Shown in pieces: positions 60,411-64,000 of a stretch of 64,000 nt of DNA. Position numbers and translations under genes: made by a program. How positions within the stretch are numbered: position 1 is the first letter of the stretch; each line of letters starts with the position of its first letter. Below the pieces are notes generated by a model. It ran no database searches, was not told the origin of the DNA, and saw nothing but the letters and a program-made list of their open reading frames with translations. Source of the stretch: Natrinema amylolyticus_A (lineage in GTDB: Archaea > Halobacteriota > Halobacteria > Halobacteriales > Natrialbaceae); assembly GCF_042678045.1 (NCBI RefSeq), contig NZ_JBHUDI010000005.1, positions 248,001-312,000 of the forward strand. The letters are read 5' to 3'.

Positions 60411-63400
60411 CTACCGTTCTGCCGAGCCGTTGCCGAGTCCAGTGAGGAGGCCAGTGATCGACTCCGTCCAGGACGACTGGTCGACGCTGAACGCAGTGAA
60501 TCCGGATGCATCGCCCAGGCAGAGCCGGCCGCTCGCGGCGACGATCGCCGACTCGTCGACTGCAGCCGTCGTGTCCGGCGTGTACTCCCACCACCGGGAC
60601 CCGTCGGCAGTCGAGAGTGCGTGCAGCCGCCCATCGGCAGTCCCCAGGCAGACGGTGTCGGCGAGGACGACCGGCGCGGTCACCGGCCGGCCGAGGGGTT
60701 CTCGCCAGCGTTCACTCCCAGTACCCGCATCGATCGCGTAGACACTGCCGTCGTCGCTGGCGACGTAGACCGTTCCATCCGAGACCGCTGGCGACACCGA
60801 GAGCCGACCGCCGGTCTCGAAGCGGAACTCCTGTGAGCCGTCGGCGGCAGTCAGCACGCACAGCGTATCGCCACACCTCACGAAGACGCTCCCGTCCGCG
60901 ACCGCCGCCGGGCCACGGGCCGTTCCCTCGAGTTCGATACCCGTCTCCCAGCGCCGGTCCCCATCGGCGGCCGCGAACGCGGCGACGAACTCGTTACAGG
61001 TGACGTAGACGACGCCGTCGGCGACGGCGAGCCCGGCGATTCGACCATCGACTGGCTCCGTCCAGACCGACTGGCCGGTTTCGACGTCGATCGCGGTGAG
61101 TGCGTCGCCGCCGACGTAGACCGTCCCATCGGCGACGATCGGCGGTGTTTGGACTGACTCGTCCAGCGCGTGTCGCCAGACGCGGTCGCCAGTGTCGGCC
61201 TCGAGCGCGGCGACCGTGGTGTCACCGCTCACGTAGACGGTGTCGTCGACGACTGTGGGCGTCGCCTCGATCGCGTCCAGCTCGACGCGCCAGCGCTCGG
61301 TCCCGTCCACAATCGACAGCGCGGCTACGGCGCTTCCGTCGGCGACAAAGACGGTGTCGCCGACCAGCGCCGGTGGGGTCGTGACTTCGCCGTCGGTCTC
61401 GACGTGCCACTGGGCCGTCGGTCGGGCGCCGAGTGGGTCGCCGTCCGCGACGGCGTTGGTTCCCGCCGGCCCTGCACCCGCCATCGGCCAGTCGCGATCG
61501 GTGTCGGCCTCGCTGTCGCGGACGTACTCGAGTCGCTCCGTCGCGGTCGTCGCCGCGCCCGACACGCCGGGAACCGGGTCGGCAGTGAGTGGTCGAACGG
61601 CCGAAAGCGCGTCGACGGCATCGACGGCCGTCAGAGTCCGGAGCGCGCAGGTCCGAACGCGACCGTCGGGATCGGCGAGCCGTGGACGCAGGTCGGCGGT
61701 GATTCGATCGCCGTCCCCCTCGAGTGCGGACGTGAGTTCGGCGACGTCGGCCAGCGCGGCCCCAGCTGTGGCACGGACGTCGGCGTCGGAATCCGACAGT
61801 GCCCCGAGCAGGTCGTCGGTTACCGCGTCGAACCCGTCGGGATCGTCGTCGGCCATCGACGCCAGCGTTCGTCCGGCGGTGACACGCACGACCGGGTTCT
61901 CGACGTCGAGGGCGGCCACGATCTTCGAGAGGCCCGTCTGGCGCAACTGCTCTGACCTTTCGGCGAGGACCGACAGCGCGAGGACGGCCAGTCCAGCAAC
62001 CCACGGCTCGTCGTCGAGCCGCCGCGCCATTTCGGAGAGTTGCGCGTCGATCTCGTCGGTGTGAGTCGGCGCCGTGGTGCCACTGACGAACGAGGCAGCC
62101 GCGTGCAGCCGGTCGTCGGAGCCGTCGATCGCGTCGCCGATCGCAGTGGCGCTATCTCGACCCGTTACCGCGAGGATACCGAGCGCGAGTGCCGCGTATC
62201 CGCGGATCGCCTCGTCGTCGGTCTCGAGCAACGCGACGAGTCGCTCCCGCGCGGCCGCCGCGTCGTCGGGTGCAGCGGCCGCCAGCCGAGCAACCTCGCC
62301 GGCGATCGATTCCCGATCCGTCTCGGCTGCCTCGAGTTCGTCACACAGCAATTCGGTGACCGGCTGTCCATCGGTCTCTGCGATAGCCGTCGCCAGCGCG
62401 CGCTCGAGGCCGCGTCGTTCGCGGCCATCCGCCGCTCGCAGCCGCTCGGAAAGCGGCGTCGCCGCGGCGATCAGTTGGGGGTTCATCCGGGCAACGTCGG
62501 GAAGCGCCGTCGCGACAGCCGCCGCGCGTTCGTCGCCGGCCGACAGGACCGTCGTGAGTGCCTCGAGCGGTGTCGGCTCGGTCTCGAAATCGGATCCGAG
62601 CAGTGTCTCGAGCGTGTCCAGCGTCGCAGCGCGGACGGCCGGCGTCGGCTCGACGAGCAGGTCACAGACCGCACCGACGGCGGCCTCGGTCTCGGCACCG
62701 CTCTCGAGGCCGAGGACGGAAAGCGCCTCGCAGGCGGCGACGCGACGCCGCTGGGCGTCGGCGTCGGTTTCCGCGACGGCAAGTGCGACCGTCGGCCGGC
62801 AGTCCGCGTCCGGATCGGCGGCGACCGTCGCGAGCGTCCGGTGGGCCGTCTCGCGGACGCTCCGATCGTCGTCGTCGAGCGCGTCGAACAGTCCCGATAG
62901 CGCCGGTCGGATCGCATCGGGAGAGGTCGTCGCGATCCGCTCGAGCGCCAGCGCCGCGGTGTGGCGGACGTCTGCGTCGTCGTCCGACAACCGCTCGCCG
63001 AGCGCATCGACGGCCACGCGAGCCTCCTGGGGTGTTTCGGAAGCGACCGTCACCAGATCGCGAGCCGCCCCGAGCCGGACCGACGCGCGTTCGTGGTCGA
63101 GTCGCCGACACAGCGATCGAACCGCCGGATGGGGGTCGCCGGTCCACGACGTGGCGATCGTCGCCAACCGACTGGCGGCGTAGCCGCGGATCCACTCGTC
63201 GTCGTCCTCGAGTCCCTCGATCAGCGCCGGGACGTCGCCGGCGTCGCCGGCGTCCTCGCGAGCGATCGCACCCAGCGCCACGGCCGCTCGATGACGGACC
63301 GGCTCGTGTGAATCGACGAGACGCTCGGCGAGTGCCGGCGCGACGGGGCGGACGGCGGCCGCGTCGGTCGTCGCAACGGCGGCAATCGCACGGACGGCCT

Positions 63401-64000
63401 CGAGTCGGACGTCGTCGTCGTCGATCTCGAGAGCGCTGGCGAGATCGGCGACGACAGGCACAACGGCCCCGGGAGCCACGTCGGCCACGGCAGCGATGGT
63501 CCTCACGGCGTGGTCCCGAATCGGCGGGTCGTCGCGAGTCACGCGGCGGGCGAGGGGCTCGACGGCAGGGGTGACCGCGTCGGGCTGGGCTGTGGCAACC
63601 GTCGACAGCGTCGCGGCCGCGTCGACCCGGACGGCCTCGAGCTCGTCCGCGAGCCGATCGACGAGCGCGTCGACAGCCGGGACGACCGCGTCGGGGTCGT
63701 ACTCGGCGACATCTCGAAGCGCGCCGACGGTTTTCGTTCTGACGACGGCCTCGTCGTCGAGACTTGCAGCCAGCGCGTCGACGATCTCGCTGACCGGTTC
63801 GGGGCGGGCCGCCGCGACGGCCGCGATCGCCGTCGCGGAGTCGACGCGGACGGACTCGCGCTCGTCGGTCAGCCCTGCCACGAGGGCGTCGACTGATGAT
63901 GCGACCGCGACCGGCCGCTCGATCGCGATCGCGTGCAGCGCCCGTGTCGCGTGCTCCCGGACGGCCGGCTCGTCCTCGAGGCGATCGACGAGTCGATCAC
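60411..64000 (-). CDS. Giant HEAT-repeat protein with C-terminal PQQ-like beta-propeller (5' end outside window)
   Basis: About 1195 residues are visible, and the frame stays open to the right edge with the repeats continuing (DRLEDEPAVREHATRAL and so on), so the start lies outside. The first ~830 residues are tandem HEAT/Armadillo repeats of roughly 38-40 residues (DVRHTAALALERIA, SVRETAHRTLATVA). The last ~350 are about eight propeller blades with the PQQ-repeat pattern DGTVYV...ALDAxTGxxxW. No transmembrane segment is seen. It ends LLTGLGNGSAER. Such proteins are scaffolds; no activity can be assigned. Confidence 0.85.
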   Translation of the reverse strand, partial: DRLVDRLEDEPAVREHATRALHAIAIERPVAVASSVDALVAGLTDERESVRVDSATAIAAVAAARPEPVSEIVDALAASLDDEAVVRTKTVGALRDVAEYDPDAVVPAVDALVDRLADELEAVRVDAAATLSTVATAQPDAVTPAVEPLARRVTRDDPPIRDHAVRTIAAVADVAPGAVVPVVADLASALEIDDDDVRLEAVRAIAAVATTDAAAVRPVAPALAERLVDSHEPVRHRAAVALGAIAREDAGDAGDVPALIEGLEDDDEWIRGYAASRLATIATSWTGDPHPAVRSLCRRLDHERASVRLGAARDLVTVASETPQEARVAVDALGERLSDDDADVRHTAALALERIATTSPDAIRPALSGLFDALDDDDRSVRETAHRTLATVAADPDADCRPTVALAVAETDADAQRRRVAACEALSVLGLESGAETEAAVGAVCDLLVEPTPAVRAATLDTLETLLGSDFETEPTPLEALTTVLSAGDERAAAVATALPDVARMNPQLIAAATPLSERLRAADGRERRGLERALATAIAETDGQPVTELLCDELEAAETDRESIAGEVARLAAAAPDDAAAARERLVALLETDDEAIRGYAALALGILAVTGRDSATAIGDAIDGSDDRLHAAASFVSGTTAPTHTDEIDAQLSEMARRLDDEPWVAGLAVLALSVLAERSEQLRQTGLSKIVAALDVENPVVRVTAGRTLASMADDDPDGFDAVTDDLLGALSDSDADVRATAGAALADVAELTSALEGDGDRITADLRPRLADPDGRVRTCALRTLTAVDAVDALSAVRPLTADPVPGVSGAATTATERLEYVRDSEADTDRDWPMAGAGPAGTNAVADGDPLGARPTAQWHVETDGEVTTPPALVGDTVFVADGSAVAALSIVDGTERWRVELDAIEATPTVVDDTVYVSGDTTVAALEADTGDRVWRHALDESVQTPPIVADGTVYVGGDALTAIDVETGQSVWTEPVDGRIAGLAVADGVVYVTCNEFVAAFAAADGDRRWETGIELEGTARGPAAVADGSVFVRCGDTLCVLTAADGSQEFRFETGGRLSVSPAVSDGTVYVASDDGSVYAIDAGTGSERWREPLGRPVTAPVVLADTVCLGTADGRLHALSTADGSRWWEYTPDTTAAVDESAIVAASGRLCLGDASGFTAFSVDQSSWTESITGLLTGLGNGSAER

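Noticed and set aside
1..64000. CRISPR arrays, insertion sequences with transposase, rRNA genes, origin
   Set aside because: I saw no regularly spaced repeats, no transposase-like or Orc1/Cdc6 protein and no rRNA sequence in the window.

Overview
The window is chromosomal DNA of an extremely halophilic archaeon (class Halobacteria). The evidence is the high G+C content with strongly GC-ending codons, the acidic proteins, Tat-type signal peptides, TATA-box promoters placed 25-30 bases before start codons, and marker families: an archaeal complex I without its NADH-oxidising arm, the archaeal mevalonate-pathway decarboxylase, FEN-1, a bacterioopsin-activator-type HTH regulator and several haloarchaeal DUF families. 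A Natrinema/Haloterrigena-like member of the Natrialbales is plausible, but this is inference.

Layout. 0-8 kb: surface-polysaccharide genes on the minus strand (Wzx-like flippase, secreted beta-helix protein, HTH regulator, type I phosphodiesterase, phosphohexosamine mutase). 8-13.7 kb: tRNA-Gln, an HNH/zinc-finger nuclease of foreign-looking composition, aminotransferase-ribH, a DUF4097 lipoprotein, purK and purE. 13.9-24.5 kb: an 11-gene nuo operon (A, B, CD, H, I, J1, J2, K, L, M, N), mostly joined by 4-base overlaps. 24.5-36 kb: housekeeping and orphan genes (DHH phosphoesterase, CBS-ParB fusion, NAD(P)-binding protein, DUF2270, prenyl synthase, M28 peptidase, degenerate NAD-kinase-like protein, nth, mvaD, fen). 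36-49.5 kb: an oxidase and sulfur island. It has two cydAB pairs facing each other with three small membrane-protein genes between them, then peroxiredoxin, a DUF1641 protein made of a triplicated 58-residue unit, a sulfide:quinone oxidoreductase-like flavoprotein, an HTH-double-rhodanese fusion, a rhodanese-persulfide dioxygenase, a 49-aa membrane peptide and a TauE/SafE exporter. 49.5-64 kb: AhpD-like protein, GNAT, tRNA-Gly, methyltransferase, tRNA-Ala, thiolase-DUF35, hydrolase, meaB and the B12-binding mutase subunit, HD phosphohydrolase, LysE exporter, thioredoxin-like protein, and a giant HEAT-repeat/PQQ-propeller protein that runs off the right edge.

The most interesting unit is the 36-49.5 kb island. 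It reads as a sulfide-handling and sulfide-tolerant respiration module: SQR oxidises sulfide to persulfide, the rhodanese-dioxygenase oxidises persulfide, TauE exports the sulfur oxyanion, and bd-type oxidases, which in bacteria resist sulfide, take the electrons. The HTH-double-rhodanese protein sits between the two sulfur operons, and both carry the same GGGAA-n-TATTCTCCC motif upstream, so it is a candidate persulfide-sensing regulator. Other notable structures are three copies of an 82/79-bp palindrome with a fixed 36-loop-36 plan, an unrelated 86-bp palindrome, and a 59-bp tandem duplication that creates a chain of ATGA-coupled mini-ORFs between thiolase and DUF35.
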